From an uncultured Bacteroides sp. (GTDB taxonomy: Bacteria; Bacteroidota; Bacteroidia; Bacteroidales; Bacteroidaceae): DNA of 44,698 nucleotides. Below, piece after piece: positions 29,482 through 37,202 of this stretch. Under the pieces are notes generated by a model, which saw only the letters and a program-made list of their open reading frames with translations, was not told the origin of the DNA and did not search any database. Every line of letters starts with the position of its first letter. The first letter of the stretch is position 1. The translations under genes and the position numbers were made by a program. The DNA is taken from positions 1 through 44,698 of the forward strand of contig CASEYC010000003.1 of NCBI GenBank assembly GCA_949292025.1, given 5' to 3'.

Positions 29482-29527
29482 TTCAGACGCGAACGACACG
29501 GTTAATTCCGTCTCATTCGCGTCTGAA
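29482..29527. terminator. Bidirectional hairpin after PhoH-like gene (related to GGCGCG hairpin family)
   Basis: The outer stem TTCAGACGCGAA (29482-29493) pairs with TTCGCGTCTGAA (29516-29527). An inner 7-position stem with one mismatch closes the TTAATT loop. It lies between convergent genes, 6 bases after the PhoH stop. Confidence 0.78.
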
Positions 29528-29549
29528 TAATGAATGCCAATGCCAACTA

Positions 29550-29753
29550 TCAACCTTTCAAAGACTTGACAACGGGTATGAACACCAGCGCGCCGCTGAG
29601 GACAATCATCAGGACGACAGGCCCGTCGATGCGCTCAGCGGTGGTGAGGACCACATAGCAGAGCAACGCCCACAGCAGGGTGATGCAGACGCATTGCGAG
29701 CGGGAGAGGTGCCGCCTCCCCCGCTTGTTGTTGTATCCTGGCATCAGCATCAT
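29550..29753 (-). CDS. Small two-helix membrane protein coupled to malic enzyme
   Basis: I do not recognise a family. The 67-residue protein has a basic N-terminus (YNNKRGRRHLSRSQ), a hydrophobic helix (about 20-38, CVCITLLWALLCYVVLTT) and a second one (about 44-62, GPVVLMIVLSGALVFIPVV), ending KSLKG. Positive residues before the first helix suggest both ends are in the cytoplasm. The first ATG at 29753 overlaps the maeB stop as ATGA; further ATGs follow at 29750 and 29744. The coupling and codon pattern support a real gene. The function is unknown; the malic enzyme is soluble, so the link may be only regulatory. Confidence 0.65.
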   Translation of the reverse strand: MMLMPGYNNKRGRRHLSRSQCVCITLLWALLCYVVLTTAERIDGPVVLMIVLSGALVFIPVVKSLKG

Positions 29754-32035
29754 TGGCCGGCCTGCTTCTTGGCCACGATGGCGTCGATGGCGGCCACGGC
29801 GGTGATGTTGACAATGTCGCGCACCGAGCTTTCAAAGTCCGTGAAGTGGATGGGCTTGTTCAGTCCCATCTGTATCGGGCCAATCAACTCGCCGTCCGTG
29901 TGCATGCCTTGCAGCAGTTGGTAGCCCGCGTTGGCGGAGCTGAGCGTGGGGAAGATGAGGGTGTTGACATCCTTGCCCAGCAGCCGCGTGAAGGGGTACT
30001 TCTGGTCGCGCAGCTCGCGGTTCAGTGCGAAGTTCACCTGCATCTCTCCGTCGATGGCCAGGTCGGGATAGTGCTCCTGCATGTGCTCCACGGCCTTGTG
30101 GACGTTGACGGGGCTTCCGACGGTGTCCGCGCCGAAGTTGCTGTAGCTCAGCATGGCGATGACGGGCGTCTGGTTGAAGAAGCGGACGGTCTTCTCCGTC
30201 AGCTTGGCGATGTCTATCATCGTCTCTGCGTCGGGGTGGCGGTTGATGAGGGTGTCCGCCAGGAAGAAGATGCCCTTCTTGGAGTTGAGGATGTGCATGG
30301 TGGCGAAAGTCTTGTATCCGGGCTGTATGCCGATGACTTCCTTGGCCACCTTGATGGTGTTGCTATACTTGGTGTACAGGCCGGTGATGAAGGCGTCCGC
30401 CTCGCCGGTCTCCACCATCATCATGCCGAAGTAGTTGCGCTCGAACATCTTGTCGTTGGCCTCCTCGTAGGTGGCACCTTCGCGGGCGCGCTTCTTGGCG
30501 AGGATGTGGGCGTAGCGTTCGCGGCGCTCCTGCTCGTCGGGGTGGCGCAGGTTCACCACTTCGATGCCTTCGAGGCTGAGGTTGAGCTTCTTGGCCATCT
30601 TGGCGATAAGCTCGTCGTTGCCCAGCAGGATGGGCTGGCAGATGCCTTCGGCTTTCGCCTCGACGGCGGCTTTCAGCATCTTGGGGTGCGTGCCTTCGGC
30701 AAAGACCACGCGCTGCGGATTCTGGCGGGCCAGCTCGTAGAGTTGCGCGGTGAACTGGCTCTCATAGCCCATCAGCTCCAGCAGGTGCTTCTTGTAGGCG
30801 TCCCAGTCCTCGATGGGTGTGCGGGCCACTCCGCTCTCCATGGCGGCACGCGCCACGGCGCAGGACACCTCGGTGATGAGGCGCGGGTCAACGGGCTTCG
30901 GGATGAAGTAGTCGCGCCCGAAGGTGAGGTCGTTGACGTGGTAGGCGTTGTTCACCACGTCGGGCACGGGCTGCTTGGCCAGGCCGGCGATGGCGCGTAC
31001 GGCGGCGATTTTCATCTCTTCGTTGATGGCCTTGGCGTGGGTATCCAGGGCACCGCGGAAGATGTAGGGGAAGCCGATGACGTTGTTGATCTGGTTCGGA
31101 TAGTCGGAGCGTCCGGTGGCCATCAGGACGTCGGGACGTGCGGCCATGGCGTCTTCGTAGGAAATCTCCGGCGTGGGGTTGGCCAGGGCAAAGACGATGG
31201 GGTCTTTCGCCATCGAGCGCACCATGTCTTGGGTGAGCACGTTCCCCTTGGAGAGGCCGAGGAAGACGTCGGCTCCCTGGATGGCTTCGTCCAGGGTGTG
31301 GATGTCGCGGTCGGTGGCGAAGTAGCGTTTCTGCTCGTTCAGTCCTTCGCGGTCCTTGCGGATGACGCCTTTGCTGTCCAGCATGACGATGTTCTCCAGG
31401 CGTGCGCCCAGCGAGATGTAGAGCTTGGTGCAGGAGACGGCGGACGCGCCCGCGCCGTTCACCACGATTTTGACGTCTTCAATCTTCTTGCCGGCCACTT
31501 CGAGGGCGTTGAGCAGTCCGGCGCTGGAGATGATGGCGGTGCCGTGTTGGTCGTCGTGCATGACGGGGATGTCCAGCTCTTCCTTCAGGCGGCGTTCAAT
31601 CTCGAAGCATTCGGGCGCCTTGATGTCCTCCAGGTTGATGCCTCCGAAGGTGGGCGCGATGGCTTTGACAGCTTCTACGAACTTGTCGGGATCTTTCTCG
31701 TCCACCTCGATGTCGAAGACGTCGATGCCGGCGTATATCTTGAACAGCAATCCCTTGCCTTCCATCACGGGTTTGCCCGCCATGGCGCCGATGTTGCCCA
31801 GTCCCAGGACGGCGGTGCCGTTGGAGATGACGGCCACGAGGTTGCCTTTGGCGGTGTATTTGTAAGCGTCGATGGGGTTCTTCTCAATCTCCAGGCAAGG
31901 CTCGGCCACGCCGGGCGAATAAGCAAGGGAGAGGTCTGTCTGCGTACTGTAAGGTTTAGTGGGAATCACTTCGATTTTTCCGGGCTTGCCCATGGAGTGG
32001 TAGAGCAAGGCGGCTTCTTTGGTTATCTTTGCCAT
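29750..32035 (-). CDS. maeB: NADP-dependent malic enzyme with phosphotransacetylase-like domain
   Basis: The 761-residue fusion has the malic enzyme catalytic and NAD-binding domains at about 1-430 ([26 protein letters not shown] in segments, [37 protein letters not shown]). A phosphate acetyltransferase-like domain fills about 430-761 ([26 protein letters not shown]). It oxidatively decarboxylates malate to pyruvate, giving NADPH. The PTA-like part in MaeB enzymes is regulatory, sensing acetyl-CoA, rather than catalytic. A small membrane protein gene overlaps its stop by 4 bases. The start [20 protein letters not shown] matches the family N-terminus. Confidence 0.96.
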   Translation of the reverse strand: MAKITKEAALLYHSMGKPGKIEVIPTKPYSTQTDLSLAYSPGVAEPCLEIEKNPIDAYKYTAKGNLVAVISNGTAVLGLGNIGAMAGKPVMEGKGLLFKIYAGIDVFDIEVDEKDPDKFVEAVKAIAPTFGGINLEDIKAPECFEIERRLKEELDIPVMHDDQHGTAIISSAGLLNALEVAGKKIEDVKIVVNGAGASAVSCTKLYISLGARLENIVMLDSKGVIRKDREGLNEQKRYFATDRDIHTLDEAIQGADVFLGLSKGNVLTQDMVRSMAKDPIVFALANPTPEISYEDAMAARPDVLMATGRSDYPNQINNVIGFPYIFRGALDTHAKAINEEMKIAAVRAIAGLAKQPVPDVVNNAYHVNDLTFGRDYFIPKPVDPRLITEVSCAVARAAMESGVARTPIEDWDAYKKHLLELMGYESQFTAQLYELARQNPQRVVFAEGTHPKMLKAAVEAKAEGICQPILLGNDELIAKMAKKLNLSLEGIEVVNLRHPDEQERRERYAHILAKKRAREGATYEEANDKMFERNYFGMMMVETGEADAFITGLYTKYSNTIKVAKEVIGIQPGYKTFATMHILNSKKGIFFLADTLINRHPDAETMIDIAKLTEKTVRFFNQTPVIAMLSYSNFGADTVGSPVNVHKAVEHMQEHYPDLAIDGEMQVNFALNRELRDQKYPFTRLLGKDVNTLIFPTLSSANAGYQLLQGMHTDGELIGPIQMGLNKPIHFTDFESSVRDIVNITAVAAIDAIVAKKQAGQ

Positions 32036-32073
32036 ATACTACTAAAAATTTGTGTTATCGTTTCAATCGGGCG

Positions 32074-32081
32074 CAAAATTA
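32074..32081 (-). promoter_or_regulatory. Probable -7 box of maeB
   Basis: The minus strand reads TAATTTTG, matching TAnnTTTG, 38 bases before the maeB ATG. No TTTG lies at the expected -33 distance. Confidence 0.45.
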
Positions 32082-32125
32082 GCGATAAAAGTTGAAAAGT
32101 GTAAGGGGAGAAGTGATAAAATGTG

Positions 32126-32713
32126 TTAGATTTTCTGTTTAATCAGATTCATGAACTCCTCCCTCGTCTTCGCCTGGTTGAATCCTCCGGAGAAGTCGGA
32201 GGTGGTGGTGATGGCATTCTGCTTCTCCACCCCGCGCATCTGCATACATAAATGGCGCGCCTCGACAACCACCATCACGCCCAGCGGATTGAGCGTCTCC
32301 TGGATGCACTGCTTGATTTGGAGGGTCATGCGCTCCTGCACCTGGAGGCGGTGGGAGAAGATGTCTACCACGCGGGCAATCTTGCTCAACCCCGTGATAT
32401 AGCCGTTGGGGATGTAGGCGACGTGCGCCTTGCCGTAGAAGGGCAGCATGTGGTGCTCGCAGAGGGAGAAGAAATCGATGTCCTTCACGATGACCATCTG
32501 GTTGTAATCTTCCTTGAAGCGGGCGGAGCGGAGCACTTCGTGGGGGTCCATGGCGTAGCCGCCGGTGAGGGTCAGCATCGCCTTGGCGACGCGTTCGGGA
32601 GTCTTCAGCAAGCCCTCTCGGGTGGGGTCTTCACCCAGCAGGGTGAGGATGCGGTGGTAATGTTCTTTCAGTTCGTCCAGGTAGGGGGAGGTGATTTCTT
32701 CTTTATGTAGCAT
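32126..32713 (-). CDS. folE: GTP cyclohydrolase I
   Basis: The 195-residue protein is a standard type I enzyme. [22 protein letters not shown] provides the zinc ligands Cys85 and His88, and [12 protein letters not shown] provides Cys156. TPERVAKAM is the N-terminal helix signature. It converts GTP to 7,8-dihydroneopterin triphosphate, the first step to folate. It lies 15 bases after the SPOR gene at the end of a minus-strand run with tpiA. folC elsewhere in the window acts later in the same pathway but is a separate unit. Confidence 0.96.
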   Translation of the reverse strand: MLHKEEITSPYLDELKEHYHRILTLLGEDPTREGLLKTPERVAKAMLTLTGGYAMDPHEVLRSARFKEDYNQMVIVKDIDFFSLCEHHMLPFYGKAHVAYIPNGYITGLSKIARVVDIFSHRLQVQERMTLQIKQCIQETLNPLGVMVVVEARHLCMQMRGVEKQNAITTTSDFSGGFNQAKTREEFMNLIKQKI

Positions 32714-32728
32714 AGTTTTATTTCGTAT

Positions 32729-33193
32729 TTACTCCAACGGGATATTGATTTGCTCGCGCACGATGGAGACGGCTTTGAAGTCGCCTACGGCGCGCAACTG
32801 CCGCATCACGGCATCGGCTTCTTCGATGGTGCTGAAGTCGCCTGCACGGCATAGCCAGCGGGGCGGGTCGAAGGAGGTATAGACAGGCAGGTCGGGGAAA
32901 AGCTCCTTGACGCGGACGCCCACGGCATAGGCCGCATTCTTCGCCGCGCGCGTGTTGTTGCCGGCATACACCTGTATGCGGTAGCCCGCCTTTTTGATGA
33001 CACGGCTTCCGTCAGCAGCCACAGGCACGGCACCCGACCCCACCAAGGCGGCGATGCGCGCCTCCTGATGGATAGTCACCTTGCCTTGTCCGGGCACGTC
33101 CTTCTGCAAGCTCGTGAGGATGTCCTTGCTTTGCGCCGAGGCGATGTGTATGCCCAAGAAGCAGGCGGAGAAAAGGAGAATAAGTTTCTTCAT
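32729..33193 (-). CDS. SPOR domain protein, secreted
   Basis: The 154-residue protein starts at the ATG at 33193, which gives a signal peptide (MKKLILLFSACFLGIHIASA); an upstream extension would run through the intergenic hairpin. Residues about 75-145 form a SPOR domain: GYRIQVYAGNNTRAAK, then PRWLCRAGDFSTIEEADAVMRQL and the last strand. SPOR domains bind denuded glycan strands of peptidoglycan at division sites. It has no transmembrane anchor, so it is probably free in the periplasm. It lies between tpiA and folE. Confidence 0.85.
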   Translation of the reverse strand: MKKLILLFSACFLGIHIASAQSKDILTSLQKDVPGQGKVTIHQEARIAALVGSGAVPVAADGSRVIKKAGYRIQVYAGNNTRAAKNAAYAVGVRVKELFPDLPVYTSFDPPRWLCRAGDFSTIEEADAVMRQLRAVGDFKAVSIVREQINIPLE

Positions 33194-33206
33194 ATAGATA
33201 GTATTA

Positions 33207-33295
33207 TTTTCAGGCGCGGATACGCGGATTTTCACGGCATATAATAGGTATGAAAAGAAAAACCGTGTCCACCCGCGAAATCCGCGCCAAGAAAA
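33207..33295. repeat. Long three-step hairpin between tpiA and SPOR gene (GGCGCG hairpin family)
   Basis: The paired segments are GGCGCGGAT (33213-33221) with ATCCGCGCC (33280-33288), CGCGG (33223-33227) with CCGCG (33273-33277), and CACGG (33233-33237) with CCGTG (33263-33267). TTTTC/GAAAA can extend the base (33207-33211, 33291-33295). It lies in the 113-base gap within a co-directional operon, so it may be a processing, stability or partial termination element. Confidence 0.65.
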
Positions 33296-33306
33296 ACTTC
33301 CAAGGA

Positions 33307-34062
33307 TTAGTTGAATGCGTCGATGATGCCTTTGAAGTCAGCAGCCTTCAATGCAGCGCCGCCAATCAAGCCGCCGTCCACGTCGGGGTTGGCGAAGAGT
33401 TCCTTGGCGTTGCTGGGCTTGCAGCTTCCGCCGTAGAGGATGGAGCAGTTGTCTGCCACTTCCTGGCCATACTTCTCAGCCACCTGCGAGCGGATGAAAG
33501 CGTGGATTTCCTGCGCCTGTGCGGGCGTGGCGGTCTTGCCTGTTCCGATAGCCCAAACGGGTTCGTAAGCCAGGATAATCTTGGAGAAGTCCTCGGCAGA
33601 GAGGGAGAATACAGAAGCCAGCTGGGCGGCAACCACCTCGTTCTGCTTGTTGGCTTCGCGCTCTTCCAGCACCTCGCCGATGCAGAAGATAGGCTTCAAG
33701 CCGTTGGCCAGGGCCAGCTTCACCTTCTCGGCCAGGATCTCCACCGTCTCGTGGTAGTAAGCACGACGCTCGGAGTGGCCCAGGATGACGTATTGCGCAC
33801 CCGTGGAAGCCACCATGGCGGCGGAAACCTCGCCCGTGTAGGCGCCGGATTCCTTGTCGGCGCAGTTCTCGGCGCCTACGCCAATCTTGGCGGGGTCAAC
33901 CAGCGGAGTGACCGATGCCAGATGGATGAACGGCGTGCAGATGATGACGTCGCAATTAGGCTTTTCGTTAGCCAACATTTCGTTCAATTCTTTTGCCAGA
34001 GCAATACCCTCCTGGAGGGTCTTGTTCATTTTCCAGTTTCCTGCAACAATGTTCTTTCTCAT
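33307..34062 (-). CDS. tpiA: Triosephosphate isomerase
   Basis: The 251-residue enzyme has the canonical active site: Asn9 and Lys11 in AGNWKMNK, His96 in ILGHSERR, Glu167 in [11 protein letters not shown], and the phosphate-binding YGGS loop near the C-terminus. It interconverts dihydroxyacetone phosphate and glyceraldehyde 3-phosphate in glycolysis. It starts 20 bases after the DoxX-like gene. The hairpin behind it may raise its expression relative to the downstream SPOR and folE genes. Confidence 0.98.
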   Translation of the reverse strand: MRKNIVAGNWKMNKTLQEGIALAKELNEMLANEKPNCDVIICTPFIHLASVTPLVDPAKIGVGAENCADKESGAYTGEVSAAMVASTGAQYVILGHSERRAYYHETVEILAEKVKLALANGLKPIFCIGEVLEEREANKQNEVVAAQLASVFSLSAEDFSKIILAYEPVWAIGTGKTATPAQAQEIHAFIRSQVAEKYGQEVADNCSILYGGSCKPSNAKELFANPDVDGGLIGGAALKAADFKGIIDAFN

Positions 34063-34082
34063 ACTTGTTTATTATTAAAGGG

Positions 34083-35423
34083 TTAATGAATCTCTATTTC
34101 CTTTTTCTCCGCCTCGCACGCCAACTGTGCCGCTTCGCGCCGTTTCTCTTCCCGGCGCTTCACCACCGCAAGGTCCACGGCCACCACCAGCATCAGGGGG
34201 ACGAAGAACCACAGGAGCACGTAGCCGACGGTGCGCAGGTCGCTCACGTCTTTCTGCCGGCCTATCTCGAGGCGGTCGAGGGTGTCGGTCAGGTCATATT
34301 CGTCGGGCAACTGGTTGTCGCTCCACTTGTTCAGGATGGTGCCGCCTTTCAGCAGCAGAAGCCCCGGATTCGAGCGGATGACGGTCTTCAGCGTGATGTC
34401 GTCCATCTGGCAGAAGGGATACTCCGCCCCGGTGCGGTCGCACCACAGTTCTATCTCGTCCCTCGCCGAGGAGGTCAGGGCGTAGAAGCCATAGCCGTGC
34501 TCCACGCTATAGTCGTATATCTCGTTGATGAGGTCGATGTTGCCGTCGTCCGCCTCCTCCACGCGGTTCACCACCAGGAGGAAGACGTAGCCGGTGTCTG
34601 CCAGGACCTCTCCGGTGATGTCCTCGCCCGTCTCCACGTCCATCATCGCAAAATTCTGTATGGGCGGCTCATAACCTTTCTCCACCAGGACGGAGCGCGC
34701 CTCGATGAACGTCCACGTGCTGTCCGGATAATCCTCCAAGGTGAACTCGCGCCGTTCGCCGTCTTTCTCGAGGATGAAGCGCGCCTCGAAGACGCTGGGT
34801 TTGGCGCCTTCCGGCATCTCCATGCCTTGCCGGATGTTGACGCCTATCCGGTAGGGACGGAAGTCGAACACGGGCAAATTGGCCAGGCAATAGAAGGAAA
34901 AGACGAAGATGAACAGGAAGGAATACAAGGACACCATCCACTCCATCTTCGACGAGACGAAACGCCACATCCGATCCGCCCGCCTGAACACCACGAAAGC
35001 CGCCGCCAGGAGCACCACGTTCTTCCCGAAGGTCTCCCAGTTGGTCAGCACCACGGCGTCTCCAAAGCATCCGCAATCGGACACGGGATTGAACAACGCC
35101 AGGTAGAGGGTCAACGGCGTCATCACCGCCATCAGCAGCAAGGCGATGGGAGCCGCCACCCGCCGACGTATGCCGAAGGTGAGGAAGACGCCCACGCAAA
35201 ACTCCACCGCGGACAGCCCTATGACGAAGAAGAGGACAAAGATGTAGGGCACCCACTGGCCAATGCCGAAGGCTTCGAGATAGTCCTCCACCTTGTAGTA
35301 GAAGCCCATGGGGTCTACCGCCTTGACAAAGCCGGAAAAGACGAAGGTGACGCCCAGCACAAAGCGGCATACGTTCACCACCACCCCTTCAATGATATGT
35401 CTCTTCTCAGTCTCCAAATTCAA
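34083..35423 (-). CDS. DoxX/MauE-like membrane protein with C-terminal thioredoxin-like region
   Basis: The 446-residue protein has four N-terminal membrane helices (about 14-148) with the DoxX/MauE motif SDCGCFGDAV (Cys117, Cys119). A further helix near 165-183 is followed by a ~210-residue soluble part that resembles a thioredoxin fold without an obvious CxxC. A last helix (about 400-420) precedes a basic tail. This two-part protein is common in Bacteroidetes next to tpiA; a redox role is inferred from MauE/DoxX. The only start that keeps the first helix is TTG at 35423 (or 35417), because a stop codon lies just upstream. It overlaps the previous gene by 17 bases, so coupling may help the weak start. 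Confidence 0.82.
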   Translation of the reverse strand: MNLETEKRHIIEGVVVNVCRFVLGVTFVFSGFVKAVDPMGFYYKVEDYLEAFGIGQWVPYIFVLFFVIGLSAVEFCVGVFLTFGIRRRVAAPIALLLMAVMTPLTLYLALFNPVSDCGCFGDAVVLTNWETFGKNVVLLAAAFVVFRRADRMWRFVSSKMEWMVSLYSFLFIFVFSFYCLANLPVFDFRPYRIGVNIRQGMEMPEGAKPSVFEARFILEKDGERREFTLEDYPDSTWTFIEARSVLVEKGYEPPIQNFAMMDVETGEDITGEVLADTGYVFLLVVNRVEEADDGNIDLINEIYDYSVEHGYGFYALTSSARDEIELWCDRTGAEYPFCQMDDITLKTVIRSNPGLLLLKGGTILNKWSDNQLPDEYDLTDTLDRLEIGRQKDVSDLRTVGYVLLWFFVPLMLVVAVDLAVVKRREEKRREAAQLACEAEKKEIEIH

Positions 35424-35949
35424 TCTTTATCAAGCCGAACACGGAATAGTTTATCATGTCCATATAGTTGGCGTCCACGCCCTCCGACACCAGCGTCTGC
35501 CCGGCGAGGGACTCTATCTGCTTGGTGCGGTATATCTTCATCAATATCAAGTCGGTGTACGAGCTGATGCGCATCCCCCGCCACGCCTCGTCATAATCGT
35601 GGTTCTTGGCCAGCATCAGGTCGAGCGACGCCTTGGCGTGTTTGTCATACAGGGCAAGGGCCTCCTCGTTGGTGATGTCCGCCTTGTCGGCATAGCCCAA
35701 CTCCAACTGTATCAGGCCGATGATGCCATAGTTGACAATGGCCATGAACTCCGAGCGGATGCCCTCGTCCACCAGCGCCACGCCTTTCGTCTCAATGCTG
35801 CGGATGCGGTTGGCCTTGATATACAACTGGTCGGTCACCGACACCGGGCGAAGTATGCGCCAGGCAGGGCCGTAGTCGTGCAACTTCTTGGCAAACAGGT
35901 CGCGACAGATGGCTATGACGTGCTCAAATTGCTCTTTGGTATCCTTCAT
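35407..35949 (-). CDS. DUF1599-like protein
   Basis: From the ATG at 35949 the protein has 180 residues. It contains two related halves: FAKKLHDYGPAWRILRPVSVTDQLYIKANRIRSIE and MLAKNHDYDEAWRGMRISSYTDLILMKIYRTKQIE can be aligned, each followed by YGIIGLIQLE or YSVFGLIKIE. This internal duplication with the conserved K-x-x-D-Y-x-x-A-W-R motif is typical of DUF1599 proteins, whose function is not established to my knowledge; a nucleotide-related role has been suggested for similar domains. It opens the operon with DoxX-like, tpiA, SPOR and folE. The -7 box at 35969-35976 excludes the longer start at 35991. Confidence 0.82.
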   Translation of the reverse strand: MKDTKEQFEHVIAICRDLFAKKLHDYGPAWRILRPVSVTDQLYIKANRIRSIETKGVALVDEGIRSEFMAIVNYGIIGLIQLELGYADKADITNEEALALYDKHAKASLDLMLAKNHDYDEAWRGMRISSYTDLILMKIYRTKQIESLAGQTLVSEGVDANYMDMINYSVFGLIKIEFGD

Positions 35950-35968
35950 ATCCTTAAAAAATGGTATG

Positions 35969-35976
35969 CAAAGGTA
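35969..35976 (-). promoter_or_regulatory. -7 box of DUF1599-doxX-tpiA operon
   Basis: The minus strand reads TACCTTTG, a perfect TAnnTTTG box, 20 bases before the ATG at 35949. At the -33 distance only TTTC is found. Confidence 0.6.
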
Positions 35977-36058
35977 GGAATAATATGACAAAAAAAGAAA
36001 AGGAGGGCACCCTAAATTTATATTAAAGTGTCCTCCCGCTATGATTGTCTACGTTTAT

Positions 36059-36916
36059 TTACGAGCAACGCAACACTTGGCCGGGACGCAGGATGGTGCG
36101 GCGCGTGATGCGGTTCAGCTTGCAAAGCTGGTTGACTGTGGTTCCCTGGCGGCGTGCAATCTTGGCCAGCGTGTCTCCTTTCTTGACTTTATAGAAGAGT
36201 CCCTTGGGCGAAGTGCCTTTCTTAGTATCCACCTTCTCCTTGTGGAAGGTGTACGTATCGGCCACGATGTCCTGCTTCTCGAAGTCGAACATCAGGGCGG
36301 GATTCAACGGCTTGCCCAGGAAGCGCGTCTCGAAGTGCAGGTGCGACCCCGTCGAACGCCCCGTGTTGCCACCCAGCGCGATGGGTTCGCCGGCTTTCAC
36401 CAGTTGGTCAACCTCCACCAGTTGCTTGGACAGGTGCCCATAGACGGTTTCCAAGCCGTTGTCGTGGCGGATGACCACATATTTGCCATAGCCGCGGCGG
36501 CCCTGGTTCTTCACCACGCGCACTTTCCCGTCGAAGGCGGCGCGAATGGTGTCGCCCACGTACACCTTGATATCCAACCCGTAATGCCCCCTGCGGCGGC
36601 GCGGGCGGTAGCCGAACACGTCGGTAATCTTCGTATGCTCCGTGGGCATACAGAAGCCGGTCAGGTCGAAGGTATAGCTTTCGGGGAAAACGACGTCTTT
36701 ATAAGCAACCATCTCGTTATTCCAAGAGGGGTATATGTCGAAGGCGGGATAGAGGGATTGTTCAACGCGGATTTGCTTTTGGAGAGCCAGGGAGTCAACG
36801 GTCTTCAACTTCCGGTCGATGGGAGCTTGGCGGGCGATGAGGTCTTGCGCAAAGGCATTCGCGCCGAACACCGTCATTGCAGCCAAACACAAAGTTTTAA
36901 TCAAGGGCAATTTCAT
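36059..36916 (-). CDS. M23 family metallopeptidase with LysM domain
   Basis: The 285-residue protein has a signal peptide (about 1-23, ending NAFA). The M23/LytM domain (about 95-210) has zinc ligands His111 and Asp115 in GHYGLDIKV and His194 in SHLHFET, with catalytic His161 in YGHLSK, so it looks active. A single LysM domain (about 241-284, YKVKKGDTLAKIARRQGT) binds peptidoglycan. It cleaves peptide cross-links in the cell wall. It is monocistronic, with a -7 box upstream. Confidence 0.93.
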   Translation of the reverse strand: MKLPLIKTLCLAAMTVFGANAFAQDLIARQAPIDRKLKTVDSLALQKQIRVEQSLYPAFDIYPSWNNEMVAYKDVVFPESYTFDLTGFCMPTEHTKITDVFGYRPRRRRGHYGLDIKVYVGDTIRAAFDGKVRVVKNQGRRGYGKYVVIRHDNGLETVYGHLSKQLVEVDQLVKAGEPIALGGNTGRSTGSHLHFETRFLGKPLNPALMFDFEKQDIVADTYTFHKEKVDTKKGTSPKGLFYKVKKGDTLAKIARRQGTTVNQLCKLNRITRRTILRPGQVLRCS

Positions 36917-36982
36917 TCGTTCTTGCTATGTTTTTTAGGGGCGTACCACCTGTTCGTAATCGGGTTTTCTAAAAAATTCCCT

Positions 36983-36990
36983 CAAAGTTA
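36983..36990 (-). promoter_or_regulatory. Probable -7 box of M23 peptidase gene
   Basis: The minus strand reads TAACTTTG, a perfect -7 consensus, 66 bases before the start codon. The -33 box is not recognisable. Confidence 0.5.
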
Positions 36991-37035
36991 CTACTTCTTT
37001 CTAAAAAGGCGAATGCCCCATTAACTATTTTTTCA

Positions 37036-37130
37036 CCTTCGGCAAGGCCATTCTCGTGAATCCTCCTCGCAACAGCCTATTTTTCAGCAAGATACAAGAA
37101 ATATGTTTTACAACACATTCTTGCCGAAGG
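37036..37130. repeat. 95-base element bounded by 11-bp inverted repeats, 3' of recG
   Basis: CCTTCGGCAAG (37036-37046) and its exact complement CTTGCCGAAGG (37120-37130) enclose 73 bases. The element lies in the 286-base gap between the recG stop and the M23 start. Neither flank has the T-run of a terminator. It could be a structured RNA, a recG 3' processing element or a small repeat. Nothing else is evident in this gap apart from the M23 -7 box. Confidence 0.5.
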
Positions 37131-37202
37131 ATACCTCTTGTCAATCCTTGGACGAAGCGACGCTTTTCTTTCGACGAATGCCTGCCAATGTTTGGCGGAG
37201 CC

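Noticed and set aside
29753-32095. 780-residue plus-strand ORF
   Set aside because: Mirror of maeB; arises from codon bias.
35950-35991. Longer start for the DUF1599 gene
   Set aside because: The -7 box TACCTTTG at 35969-35976 lies inside it.
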